The notes: generated from the sequence alone by a model not told the origin. DNA of 16,812 nucleotides from CAWATZ01 sp963784995 (GCA_963784995.1 CAWATZ010000020.1:1-16812); one strand, 5' to 3'. Numbered from the stretch's first letter, positions 6,692 to 14,731 are shown. Numbers and translations are program-made.

Positions 6692-9235
6692 ATGAGGTTG
6701 CTGTGGTCTCTGGGTCTCGCTCTCTTGCTACCAGGCTTGGTAGGAGCTGCGGACTCGGTCGATTACCTCAAGCAAGTAAAGCCGCTGCTGACCCAGAGGT
6801 GCATCTCCTGTCACGGGCCCGCGAAGCAGCGTGCCGGCCTGCGCCTGGACACGGCCGCGTTTCTCCGCACCGGCGGCAACTCCGGTCCGGCGATTGTGCC
6901 TGGTAACAGCACCTCCAGCTTGCTGATCAAGGCGGTCACCGGGGCCAAGGACGTCAAGGCGATGCCGCCCAAGGGGGACCGGCTGTCGCCGCAACAAGTT
7001 TCTCTGCTGCGTTCCTGGATCGATCAGGGCGCGAAAGCCCCCGCCGATGAGAAGCCAGCCGGGACCACGGTTGCCAGCAAGCACTGGTCCTTCCAGCCGA
7101 TCACCCGACCCACGGAGCCGGCCGTCAAGAACAGTGCCTGGGTCCGCAACCCGATCGATCGCTTCATCCTGGCCCGGCTGGAGAAGGATGGCATCAAGCC
7201 CTCCACCGAGGCCGATCGCATCACCCTGATCCGCCGTCTGAGCCTCGACCTGCTCGGCCTGCCGCCGTCTCCCAGGGAGGTGGACGAGTTCCTCGCCGAC
7301 TCCCGGCCCGACGCCTACGAGCGCCTGGTGGATCGGCTGCTGGCCTCGCCGCACTACGGCGAGCGCTGGGCCCGCCACTGGCTCGACCAGGCCCGCTACG
7401 CCGACTCCAACGGTTACAGCATCGACGGGCCGCGCTCCATCTGGAAGTACCGCGACTGGGTGATCTCGGCCATCAACCGCGACCTGCCGTTCGACCAGTT
7501 CGGCACCTGGCAGCTGGCCGGCGACCTCCTTCCCAACGCCACCGTGGAGCAGAAGGTGGCCACCGGCTTTCACCGCAACACCCAGCTCAACCAGGAAGGC
7601 GGCATCGACCTGGAGCAGTTCCGCGTCGAGTCGATCGTGGACCGGGTCAACACCACCGGCTCGGTGTTCCTGGGCCTGACGGTCGGCTGCTGCCAGTGTC
7701 ACGACCACAAGTTCGATCCGATTTCGCAGCGCGAGTATTACCAGCTGTTTGCGTTCTTCAACAGCTGCGACGAGCCGACCCTGGAGCTGGGCGAGGCGAA
7801 GGACAAGGCGAAGCGCAAGCAGGTTCAGGACGAGATCGCCCGTCTGGAGAAGCGGCTGAAGACGATCGACCCGCTCACCAGGGAACGGCTGGAGAAATGG
7901 GAGGGCAGCCTGACCAAGGAGGATCGCGCGACGCTGCCGAAGCGGCTTCAGGCCATCCTCGCCATCGCGCCCAATGGCCGCAGCGCCAAACAGGAACAGG
8001 AAGTCCTCACCGCCTTCCGCAACATCGACCAGACCCGCCACGTCATCGGCGGCCTGGCCCATCCGCTGCCGCTGGTGTCGGCCGCTCATCTGCACGCCCT
8101 GACCTATCGGCGCTCCCTGGAAGTGCAGATCATCGACCTGAAAGGGAAGGTGCCCGCCATCCCGACCACGCTGGTGATGCAGGAACGCAAGACGCCGCGA
8201 GTCACCACTATCCAGCTGGGCGGCGACTTCCTCCGCAAGGGCGCGGTGGTCACGCCGGGAACACCCTCGGTGCTGCATCCGCTCCAGGCGAACACATCGA
8301 CGTCGAACCGGCTCGACCTGGCCCGCTGGCTGTTCGATCGCCGCAACCCGCTGACGGCCCGGGTGATCGTCAACCGCTGCTGGCAGGTCTACTTCGGCCT
8401 GGGCCTGGTCGAGACGGAGAACGACTTCGGCACCCAGGGCACGCCGCCTAGCCACCCCGAACTGCTGGACTGGCTCGCCAGCGAGTTCATGGAGCGCGGC
8501 TGGAGCATGAAGCAGTTCCACAAGCTGGTCGTGACCAGTGCCGTCTACCGGCAATCGTCGAAGGTCCGGCCCGAGCTGGAGACGAGCGACGCTCGCAACC
8601 GGCTGCTGGCCCGGCAGAACCGGCTGCGACTGGACAGCGAGCTGGTGCGCGACGTGTCCCTGGCCTCCAGCGGTCTGCTCACCCGAACCATCGGCGGTCC
8701 CAGCGTCTTCCCGCCGCAACCGAAGGGCGTCTACAACTTCACCCAGGTGCCGCGCGACTGGAAGCCGAGCGAGGGGCCCGACCGCTATCGTCGGGGCATG
8801 TACACCTATTTCTGGCGCTCGGCCCCGCACCCGGGGCTGATCGTGTTCGACGCCCCGGACGCGGGCACCACCTGCACCCGGCGCAATCGCTCCAACACGC
8901 CGCTGCAAGCCCTGACGCTGCTCAACGATCAGGCCCACGTCGAGTTTGCCCAGGGCCTGGCGAAGCGCATCCTGGCCGAGGGCGGCACGACCGACGAGAC
9001 CCGGCTGGCCCACGGCTTCCGGCTGTGCGTCTCGCGCCAGCCCAGCGCTCGCGAGATCCAGCTGCTGAAGCAGTTGCTCGAGAAGCAGCGGCAGTCGTTC
9101 CAGCGGAACCCGAAGGACGCGGCCAGCATCGTCCCGGCCGATCTTCCCAAAGACGTGACCGCGCCGCAATTTGCCCCCTGGGTCATGGTGTCCCGGGTCT
9201 TGCTCAACCTCGATGAGTTCATCACCAGAGAGTGA
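6692..9235 (+). CDS. PSCyt1-DUF1549-DUF1553 planctomycete cytochrome-like protein
   Basis: An 847-residue protein with a signal peptide (residues 1-19, LLWSLGLALLLPGLVGA). An N-terminal PSCyt1 domain has a CISCH heme motif at 37-41 and the usual LRLDT...GNSG...PGNS...MPP pattern. DUF1549 (PSCyt2) spans about 150-357 (NPIDRFILARLE, LSLDLLGLPPSP, HYGERWARHWLD, and a second CxxCH, CCQCH, at 333-337 followed by DHKFDP). DUF1553 (PSD1) spans about 534-830 (NRLDLARWLFD, NPLTARVIVNRCWQ, FGLGLVETENDFG, RSNTPLQALTLLND). It lacks the extra domains that make many relatives about 1000 residues long. GAGG 7 bases before the ATG supports the start. It is first in an operon, 6 bases before a DUF1501 gene, the standard pairing. 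The domains suggest an exported heme protein, but the reaction is unknown. Confidence 0.93.
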   Translation: MRLLWSLGLALLLPGLVGAADSVDYLKQVKPLLTQRCISCHGPAKQRAGLRLDTAAFLRTGGNSGPAIVPGNSTSSLLIKAVTGAKDVKAMPPKGDRLSPQQVSLLRSWIDQGAKAPADEKPAGTTVASKHWSFQPITRPTEPAVKNSAWVRNPIDRFILARLEKDGIKPSTEADRITLIRRLSLDLLGLPPSPREVDEFLADSRPDAYERLVDRLLASPHYGERWARHWLDQARYADSNGYSIDGPRSIWKYRDWVISAINRDLPFDQFGTWQLAGDLLPNATVEQKVATGFHRNTQLNQEGGIDLEQFRVESIVDRVNTTGSVFLGLTVGCCQCHDHKFDPISQREYYQLFAFFNSCDEPTLELGEAKDKAKRKQVQDEIARLEKRLKTIDPLTRERLEKWEGSLTKEDRATLPKRLQAILAIAPNGRSAKQEQEVLTAFRNIDQTRHVIGGLAHPLPLVSAAHLHALTYRRSLEVQIIDLKGKVPAIPTTLVMQERKTPRVTTIQLGGDFLRKGAVVTPGTPSVLHPLQANTSTSNRLDLARWLFDRRNPLTARVIVNRCWQVYFGLGLVETENDFGTQGTPPSHPELLDWLASEFMERGWSMKQFHKLVVTSAVYRQSSKVRPELETSDARNRLLARQNRLRLDSELVRDVSLASSGLLTRTIGGPSVFPPQPKGVYNFTQVPRDWKPSEGPDRYRRGMYTYFWRSAPHPGLIVFDAPDAGTTCTRRNRSNTPLQALTLLNDQAHVEFAQGLAKRILAEGGTTDETRLAHGFRLCVSRQPSAREIQLLKQLLEKQRQSFQRNPKDAASIVPADLPKDVTAPQFAPWVMVSRVLLNLDEFITRE

Positions 9236-9241
9236 TTTGCC

Positions 9242-10690
9242 ATGACCGCCGAGAACCCGCTGCTGCTCCGCACCCGCCGGCATTTCTTCCAGGAGTGCGC
9301 TGTCGGCCTGGGCTCGATCGCCCTGGCCGGCCTCTTCAACCAGGGACGGGCCGACGCCAAGGCCGTCCTGCCCAACCCGATGGCCCCGAAGAAGGGTCAT
9401 TTCCCGGCCAAGGCGAAGAACGTCATTTTCCTGTTCATGGCCGGCGGCCCCAGCCAGCTGGAGCTGTTCGACCCCAAGCCGAAACTCCAGGAGCTGCACG
9501 GCAAGCCGATCCCGGAGGAGTTCGTCAAGGGCAAGCGCTTTGCTTTCATGTCCAGCTTCTTCGGCAAGGACCGGCCGAAGATGCTCGGCACCCGGCGGAA
9601 GTTCGCCCGCCACGGCCAGTGCGGCGCCATGATCTCGGAGTGTCTGCCGCACGTGGCCGGCATCGCCGACGACATCGCCATTGTCCGCTCGATGGCGACC
9701 AACGTGTTCAACCACGCCCCGGCGAAGCTGTTCACGATGACCGGCTCGCCGCAGTTTGGCCGGCCGAGCATCGGCGCCTGGGCGACCTACGGCCTCGGCA
9801 GCGAGGCGACCGACCTGCCCGGCTTCGTGGTGCTGCAATCGGGTCCGCGCGGGCCGCGCGGCGGCGCTCCGCTGTACGGCAGCGGCTTCCTGCCCACGAC
9901 CTTCCAGGGCGTCCCCTTCCGCGGCACCGGCGAGCCGATCCTGAACCTGAGCAGCCCGCAGGGAATCACACCCGACCGCCAGCGGCAGGCCCTGGACACG
10001 CTCAAGGAGCTGAACTCGCTGCACCTGGCCGACACCGGCGATCCGGAGATCAGTACGCGCATCGCCTCCTACGAGATGGCCTACCGGATGCAGACCAGCG
10101 CCCCCGAGCTGATCGACATTGCCCGCGAGAGCCCGAAGACGCTGGAGGCGTATGGAGCCGTTCCGGGCAAGAGTTCGTTCGCCAACAACTGCTTGCTGGC
10201 CCGCCGGCTGGTGGAGCGCGGCGTGCGTTACATTCAGTTGTTCCACACCGACTGGGACCATCACGGCGGCTCGGGCGACAACCTGGCCACCGGCCTGGAC
10301 CGGGTCTGCCGGGAGGTCGATCAGGCGTCCGCAGCCCTGGTGCGCGACCTGAAGCAGCGCGGCCTGCTCGACTCGACGCTGGTGGTCTGGGGCGGCGAGT
10401 TTGGCCGGACGCCGATGGGCGAGGTCCGCGAGACGGTCGGCCGCAACCACCACATCGACGCTTACACGATGTGGCTTGCCGGCGGCGGCATCAAGCCGGG
10501 GACGCAGCTGGGCGAGACCGACGAGCTTGGATTTGCGGCGGTCAAGGATCGGGTCCACGTCCACGATTTGCAGGCGACGATCCTGCACTTGCTGGGGCTG
10601 GACCATACGAAGCTGACGTTCAAGTTCCAGGGGCGGGACTTCCGGCTGACCGACGTGCATGGGGAGGTGGTGACGAAGCTGCTGGCGTGA
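9242..10690 (+). CDS. DUF1501 Tat-exported protein (intact)
   Basis: A 482-residue DUF1501 protein, a paralogue of the broken gene at 5190-6522. The N-terminus has a twin-arginine motif (RTRRHFFQECAVGLGSIALA) and an Ala-rich cleavage region. Conserved family motifs are intact: SQLELFDPKP near 75, DWDHHGGSGDN near 337, VVWGGEFGRTP at 381-391, GRNHH near 400 and VHDLQATILHLLGLDH near the end. Members belong to the alkaline phosphatase-like clan, but no enzyme activity is firmly assigned. The ATG lies 6 bases after the previous stop, and the gene partner is the exported cytochrome-like protein just upstream, so both probably act together in the periplasm. A third gene starts 10 bases after its stop. 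Confidence 0.93.
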   Translation: MTAENPLLLRTRRHFFQECAVGLGSIALAGLFNQGRADAKAVLPNPMAPKKGHFPAKAKNVIFLFMAGGPSQLELFDPKPKLQELHGKPIPEEFVKGKRFAFMSSFFGKDRPKMLGTRRKFARHGQCGAMISECLPHVAGIADDIAIVRSMATNVFNHAPAKLFTMTGSPQFGRPSIGAWATYGLGSEATDLPGFVVLQSGPRGPRGGAPLYGSGFLPTTFQGVPFRGTGEPILNLSSPQGITPDRQRQALDTLKELNSLHLADTGDPEISTRIASYEMAYRMQTSAPELIDIARESPKTLEAYGAVPGKSSFANNCLLARRLVERGVRYIQLFHTDWDHHGGSGDNLATGLDRVCREVDQASAALVRDLKQRGLLDSTLVVWGGEFGRTPMGEVRETVGRNHHIDAYTMWLAGGGIKPGTQLGETDELGFAAVKDRVHVHDLQATILHLLGLDHTKLTFKFQGRDFRLTDVHGEVVTKLLA

Positions 10691-10700
10691 GGCGCCCCCA

Positions 10701-12002
10701 ATGGACGACGTTCGCTTCCTGGTATACGATCCCGGCCATTTCCACGCCGCCCTCGTGCTGAAGGAAATGTATCCGGAAGTGGTAGGAACATTCCACGTTT
10801 ACGCTCCTCTTGGCGCCGATCTGCTGGCGTTCCTGCAACACATCGAAGGGTTCAACTCCCGCCTGAAGAAACCGACTTCCTGGAACGTGCGCGTGTACGC
10901 CGGCTGCAATGCCCTCCAAAAAATGCTCCAGGAGCGAGCGGGCAACACCGTGATCCTTTCGGGCCGCAACCGCGGCAAGATCCATACAATCCGCGAGTGC
11001 CTTGCGGCTGGCTTCCACGTCTTGGCCGACAAGCCGTGGATTCTCTCGCTGGACGACCTGGAAACATTGCGGCAAGCGCTGGACCTCGCGGAGCAGAAGG
11101 ATCTGATCGCCCTGGACATCATGACCGAGCGGTACGAAATCACGACGATCCTGCAACGCGAGTTCGTTCAAGATCCCGAGGTCTTTGGGACCATCAAGCC
11201 GGGCACGCCGGAGGAACCATCCGTCTACCTGGAAAGCGTTCACTCGATCCTGAAGAGCGTAGCCGGCAAACCCCTGCGACGGCCTTCGACCTTCTTTGAC
11301 GTGGAGCAGTACGGCGAGGGCCTGACCGACGTTGGCACGCACCTGGTGGATCTGGTCCCGTGGATTCTCTTTCCCGGGCAGCCCATTGATGCTTTTGCCG
11401 ACTTGAACCTGAACAGTGCCAAACGCTGGCCGACCCCTGTATCCCTGGCGGGCTTTACGGCGGCGACGGACCTGAGGGCTTTTCCGAACTTCCTGATAAA
11501 CCGAGTCCAGGAAGAGTCGCTGCCGTACTTCTGCAACAACTCCGTGTCCTACCGCATCCGGGGGATTCACGTCCATCTGACGACCCGCTGGGACTTGCAC
11601 ACCCCGGACAGCGTGGATTCGCACTTCGCCTCGTTCCGGGGAACTCGCTCCATCGTCGAAGTCCGCCAGGTCCAGGCGAATAAGACCCGAACACATCAGT
11701 TGTACGTCCGACCCTGGAAGGAGGAGGACTTTCCCGACCTCCGCAAGGCAGTCCAGCGGCGCTGCCGAATCCTCGAAAACCACTACCGCAGGCTGGAAGT
11801 GCATGACGAAGGCGGCGAATTGCGAATCCACGTCCCCGACCGCTACCGCACCAGCCACGAGGCCCACTTTGGCGCCGTGACCCGACAGTTCCTGGATTAC
11901 GTCCTGGGCCGGCAGCGATTGCCAGGATGGGAAAAAGCGAATATGCTGGCGAAGTACCGTCTGACGACAGCGGGCGTCCACCTGGCCCGCGGCGGCATCT
12001 GA
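10701..12002 (+). CDS. Gfo/Idh/MocA-like oxidoreductase with planctomycete-type C-terminal domain
   Basis: A 433-residue protein fitting the putative oxidoreductase family (Oxidoreduct_C). The start VRFLVYDPGHFHAALVLKEM is the modified nucleotide-binding turn typical of this group, in place of a plain GxGxxG. ADKPW at 109-113 stands where the EKP motif of Gfo/Idh/MocA enzymes lies. The C-terminal half (about 140-430) with FFDVEQYGEGLTDVGTHLVD is the substrate and dimer domain. No signal peptide is seen, so it is probably cytoplasmic, unlike its two upstream neighbours. The ATG is 10 bases after the DUF1501 stop, and the stop plus next bases, TGAGG, double as the ribosome binding site, so translation is likely coupled. 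By family it would be an NAD(P)-dependent sugar or inositol-type dehydrogenase. The substrate is unknown. Confidence 0.85.
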   Translation: MDDVRFLVYDPGHFHAALVLKEMYPEVVGTFHVYAPLGADLLAFLQHIEGFNSRLKKPTSWNVRVYAGCNALQKMLQERAGNTVILSGRNRGKIHTIRECLAAGFHVLADKPWILSLDDLETLRQALDLAEQKDLIALDIMTERYEITTILQREFVQDPEVFGTIKPGTPEEPSVYLESVHSILKSVAGKPLRRPSTFFDVEQYGEGLTDVGTHLVDLVPWILFPGQPIDAFADLNLNSAKRWPTPVSLAGFTAATDLRAFPNFLINRVQEESLPYFCNNSVSYRIRGIHVHLTTRWDLHTPDSVDSHFASFRGTRSIVEVRQVQANKTRTHQLYVRPWKEEDFPDLRKAVQRRCRILENHYRRLEVHDEGGELRIHVPDRYRTSHEAHFGAVTRQFLDYVLGRQRLPGWEKANMLAKYRLTTAGVHLARGGI

Positions 12003-12014
12003 GGTATTTGCGTC

Positions 12015-12464
12015 ATGTCAGCCAGCACCGTTGCCACCCGATCGCGCCGGCCCCGGCGCGAACACTATCGGCCGACGCGGAGCAAACTTCGCCAGCGGGC
12101 CCGGTCGATCTCTACTTCCTGCCCGGAACCTCTTCCGCGAGGCAGTGAGATCGACGCCATGCTGTTTGACGAGATGGACCGCCTGGCCGAATCCCGGCCG
12201 CTGTACGACCTGCTGGAGCATTACGCCAGCCGAGGGGCCGACGACCGCGAGGTCTGGCAGGACCGCCTGGCCGAGCTGCCGGGCGCCGAGCCACGGCAGC
12301 TGGTCAAGCTCCACGGCGAACTGATCGCCTACGGCTGGATCGAGCAAAACACCGGCATGACGCCGGTGCTGAAGCACGGGCTGGCGCCGCACTGCTACCG
12401 TGTCACGGCGGCGGGGATCAAGGCGTGGAAGCAGGGTCGCTCCGAGAAGATGCATGCGGCGTGA
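12015..12464 (+). CDS. Hypothetical protein with possible winged-helix C-terminus
   Basis: A 149-residue protein that I do not assign to a named family. Residues 1-45 are very basic (TRSRRPRREHYRPTRSKLRQ) and lack predicted structure. Residues 49-85 form an acidic helical segment (MLFDEMDRLAESRPLYDLLE). The end, LVKLHGELIAYGWIEQNTG through CYRVTAAGIKAWKQ, has the helix-strand-turn-strand look of a winged-helix domain, so DNA binding is possible. GAGGT, merged with the previous stop (TGAGGT at 12000-12005), supports the start at 12015. An alternative ATG at 12159 lacks a good ribosome binding site. It is last in the four-gene operon. Its final 49 bases recur at 13571-13619. Confidence 0.7.
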   Translation: MSASTVATRSRRPRREHYRPTRSKLRQRARSISTSCPEPLPRGSEIDAMLFDEMDRLAESRPLYDLLEHYASRGADDREVWQDRLAELPGAEPRQLVKLHGELIAYGWIEQNTGMTPVLKHGLAPHCYRVTAAGIKAWKQGRSEKMHAA

Positions 12465-12465
12465 G
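12417..12465 (+). repeat. 49-bp direct repeat, left copy (3' end of the hypothetical gene)
   Basis: Encodes IKAWKQGRSEKMHAA and the stop codon. It matches 13571-13619 at 46 of 49 bases. The two copies bracket about 1.1 kb that carries Fic and DUF1156 remnants. A direct repeat of a gene's 3' end is what integration at an attachment site leaves behind, but a duplicated paralogue tail would look the same. Confidence 0.75.
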
Positions 12466-12772
12466 TTCGGAGCTTGCCTGCCCTGCCTGCCAAAGTTTTG
12501 AGCGTGGCTCAGAGGCCAGAAGGGGCCCATAGCTGTCGGACAAGTGCCCCAGAGCGTCATTTTTCTGCGTGCCTGCCATCTGCCAGGGTATTCGGGACCT
12601 GGCTGGATGGCTCCTGCCGTCACCACCTGGCATCCCGGAAGAAAACAGCCAGCCGACAAAACCCTGTAGCCGCTGGACGTTGCCGGTTAGCCGGATCGTT
12701 GCGGAGTGCTTTGAAACCACCTCCGCCAGGCGTTTGCATTCCTTGGGGATCATCCTACCCTCACTAATACCC
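12465..12772. other. Non-coding stretch with gene debris
   Basis: Between the hypothetical gene and the Fic pseudogene no intact gene is seen. The stretch holds two close GCCTGCC copies (12475-12491), a small CCGG-TTAG-CCGG hairpin (12683-12694) and the DUF1156-like fragment at 12700-12753. At 12756-12777 are two copies of a TACCC(T/C)(T)ACT-like decamer, a third lying at 12787. A minus-strand frame stays open through it, but beyond the fragment its protein resembles nothing recognised. Confidence 0.6.
12700..12753 (-). pseudogene. Probable fragment of the start of a DUF1156 methylase-type gene
   Basis: The minus strand reads MIPKECKRLAEV directly followed by VSKHSA. DUF1156 proteins, large adenine-methylase-like proteins of anti-phage loci, usually begin KRLxEVD(F/L)PI...S..(S/A)REKSIRHGHPSTLHLWW. 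The fragment matches the first part if about five or six codons (DFPIA) were lost after AEV. The downstream REKSIRHGH signature is missing. It lies just after the Fic remnant on the same strand, as if both came from one operon. Family recognition rests on about 18 residues and memory of the family, so this is tentative. Confidence 0.4.
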
Positions 12773-13386
12773 TTACTTGGAGGTAGTACCCTTACTCCGC
12801 ACGACCCGCCAGCGGGCAGCCGGGCCTCGACCCTGGCAGGCCACTTCACCCTTTCGCTTGAGGTCAGCAAGAAACGCGCGAATCCAGCGACCAGTTCGGC
12901 CATGGAGCCGAGTACGTCGGCGGCTCGCACGGTGCGAAAGCGAATCTCGCGCCGACCGTCGGCGAACACCTCGATGATGTCGTTCTCAGACTGTTTGTAC
13001 TCCCCCGCGTCGCCGATGCCGCCGCGCGACAAGGCATGAAGGCGTCGGATCGTCTCCTCCGACACCGGCAGGTCCGCCCCGCTCGTGTGGATCAGGTCGA
13101 GCGCCTGCCGGTAGCCGCGAACCTCCTCCTCGTCGCGGTCGCGGAGCGGTGCCTTGCCGAAGACGATGGTGCCGACGCGGGCCTGATCCACTTCAACGCC
13201 TTCGATCCGATTCGAGGAAACCGCGCTTTCGATCAGGGCGTGTTCCCGCAGCACCTTGAGCTTTTGCGGAGATTGCTTGGTGAACAGCTCCTGTTTTCCC
13301 ACCGCCTGGCCCAGATCGGCCAGATACCAGGAAGTGGCGGCCGGAACTGATTGTAAAGGTTCCGCGAACTGCCGTAGCGTCATCAT
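12773..13386 (-). pseudogene. Fic family protein remnant, catalytic core deleted
   Basis: Starts at ATGATG (13386 or 13383) behind GGAGG. Residues 1-167 are the Fic N-terminal domain (LREHALIESAVSSNRIEGVEV, then EEEVRGYRQALD and GEYKQSENDIIEV). SNRIEG at 58-63 fits the (S/T)xxxE(G/N) inhibitory-helix motif. After GSMAELVAG the frame jumps. In the next frame, 12886-12773 reads WIRAFLADLKRKGEVACQGRG and ends ARWRVVRSKGTTSK-stop, the winged-helix end of such proteins. The Fic motif HPFxDGNGR and everything between are gone, about 150 residues by family length. Intact Fic enzymes transfer AMP to target proteins. This copy cannot. The junction lies at about 12883-12890 and combines a deletion with a frameshift. 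Confidence 0.85.
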
Positions 13387-13694
13387 ACCCCACCCTCCGG
13401 CAGGCCCTGAGTGTTGATGCGGAGCCCTGGACGACACGTCACAATCCCAGGCGATTCTATTCGGCCGGGCGCCGCTCTCCAATCTCGGCAGAGTTGGTGG
13501 CCGAGAAGAGCGGAAGGGCACACTCCAGCCGCGGCACTGTGGTGGGCAATCCGCTCCTGGCATCGCTGGGCTCAAGGCCTGGAAGCAGGGTCGCTCCGAG
13601 AAGATGCACGCGGCGTGAGCGGAATACAAGGATGCGTCGATTTTCGCCAAAATGCCGTTACACGAGCGGGCACCGCTTCGTCCGAGAAGATCGG
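13387..13694. other. Intergenic stretch holding the right copy of the direct repeat
   Basis: No gene is supported between the start of the Fic remnant and the end of the AbiEii gene. The only recognisable item is the repeated gene tail at 13571-13619. The upstream bases read in the same frame (QSAPGIAGLKAW) lose all similarity to the hypothetical gene a few codons before the repeat. The Fic ribosome binding site (GGAGG) lies at the left edge. Confidence 0.6.
13571..13619 (+). repeat. 49-bp direct repeat, right copy
   Basis: Reads LKAWKQGRSEKMHAA-stop, identical in protein from KAW onward to the end of the gene at 12015-12464. Differences are three bases: C for A at the first base, C for G in the Ala codon, and C for T in the His codon. 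No full gene precedes it. Confidence 0.75.
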
Positions 13695-14731
13695 CTACTC
13701 CGGCGGCCTCTCCACCAGGTTGATCTCCCGTTCCGCATCGCGAAGCACTCTGAGAATTTCAGCGAATGCCGGAGGCGGCGCAAGAAACATCGGTGCCATT
13801 TTCTCATAGTCGCGCGCCAGTTCCGCCTCCCGTGCGGCGGGCGGACAGAGCTTGAGACTGCCTGGCCTGGCTGTCTCGTAGTCGGCCCACCTGGACCCGA
13901 AAAAACGCGCCTTGAACGTCGCCACTCGCTCCAGCAGGTCCAATCTTCCGAGTGCCGCGTTCCTGGCCGCATGCCGCCAGAGCGCGGCGAGATCGGCATA
14001 ATGCCGGGCAAACCGATCGCGAATCGGCTGCTCGGTGGGCCGGTGAAACTCCGCATGCAAGATCGTCGCCTTTTCCCAAAAGGTCCGCTCCACTTCCAGC
14101 GCCACGACTTCTTCGCGATCCTCCGCGAATTCCGGGATCACATCCGCCAGCAGCGGCTTCACGGCATGAGTTCCTGTCGGTCGCTGGTCGGTCAGCGAGC
14201 CGAATTCCAGTTTCACCGTCGGTTGTACGTATCCCGCGACTACCCGTGTCGTGGCCGGGTATTCAAACAACAGCACCGGCGAGTCGGTCATGGCATCGAT
14301 CTGGTAACTCAACCAATCCCCGCCATCGGGCGCGGTCCCAGCCGCTCGCGGAGGGTCTTTTCGAGTTCTGGCCGAAACCGATCCGCGACGACCTCAGCGC
14401 AGGCTTTTTGCAATTTGTCGAACAGCTTTTGGCGTTTGCTGCTTGAGGGCGCATTGTCGAGTTCCGCTTCGCTGAAGCCAAGGATCATGGGCGATACCGA
14501 CAGGTCGATGTCTTCCGAGAACCGCTGGATCGCCTGGAACACCTTGGAGAGCGACGTGCCTCCCTTGAATACGATGTGTGGTCCCACAGCGGGGGCACCG
14601 AAAATGCGACCCAGAATCCAGCATACCCAGAAGTCCTTTTCGATGATCAGGGGCAACACGCCGAGCCGGGCTGCCGCCTCCTGAATGTAGGGCTCACGTT
14701 CCTCGATCGGCAACTCGGCGAACCGGCTCAT
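13695..14731 (-). pseudogene. AbiEii/AbiGii-type nucleotidyltransferase toxin, interrupted by a one-base loss
   Basis: Type IV toxin of the AbiE system, a GTP-preferring nucleotidyltransferase in characterised members. The first frame (14731-14309) carries the catalytic motifs: EKDFW at 31-35, GGTSLSK at 57-63 and RFSEDIDL at 70-77 with Asp74 and Asp76. It stops after LGPRPMAGIG. One missing base near 14326-14330 explains this, since adding one restores RPDGGDWLSYQIDAMTDSP and runs on through 14312-13695 (FEYPATTRVVAGYVQPTVKLEFG, then VERTFWEKATILHAE, then RFARHYADLAALW) to TAG. The repaired length of about 345 residues is usual. Its ATG overlaps the antitoxin stop as ATGA. As written only the N-terminal 140 residues would be made, with the active site but no C-terminal domain. 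Real decay or an assembly error. Confidence 0.88.

Noticed and set aside
6728..10660. Very long open frame on the minus strand (about 1310 codons)
   Set aside because: It is antisense to two well-recognised exported protein genes; high GC at third positions leaves the opposite strand free of stops. The protein matches nothing.
12756..12796. Three decamers of the type TACCC(T)(T/C)ACT as a short tandem array
   Set aside because: Irregular spacing (12 and 19 bases) and only three copies; two fall at the end of the Fic remnant, so likely chance or slippage debris.
13387..13650. 88-residue N-terminal extension of the Fic frame
   Set aside because: It crosses the repeated gene tail and has no family similarity; GGAGG before ATGATG at 13386 marks the true start.
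13494..14684. Plus-strand open frame of about 396 codons
   Set aside because: Antisense to the AbiEii gene, whose minus-strand frames carry clear catalytic motifs.
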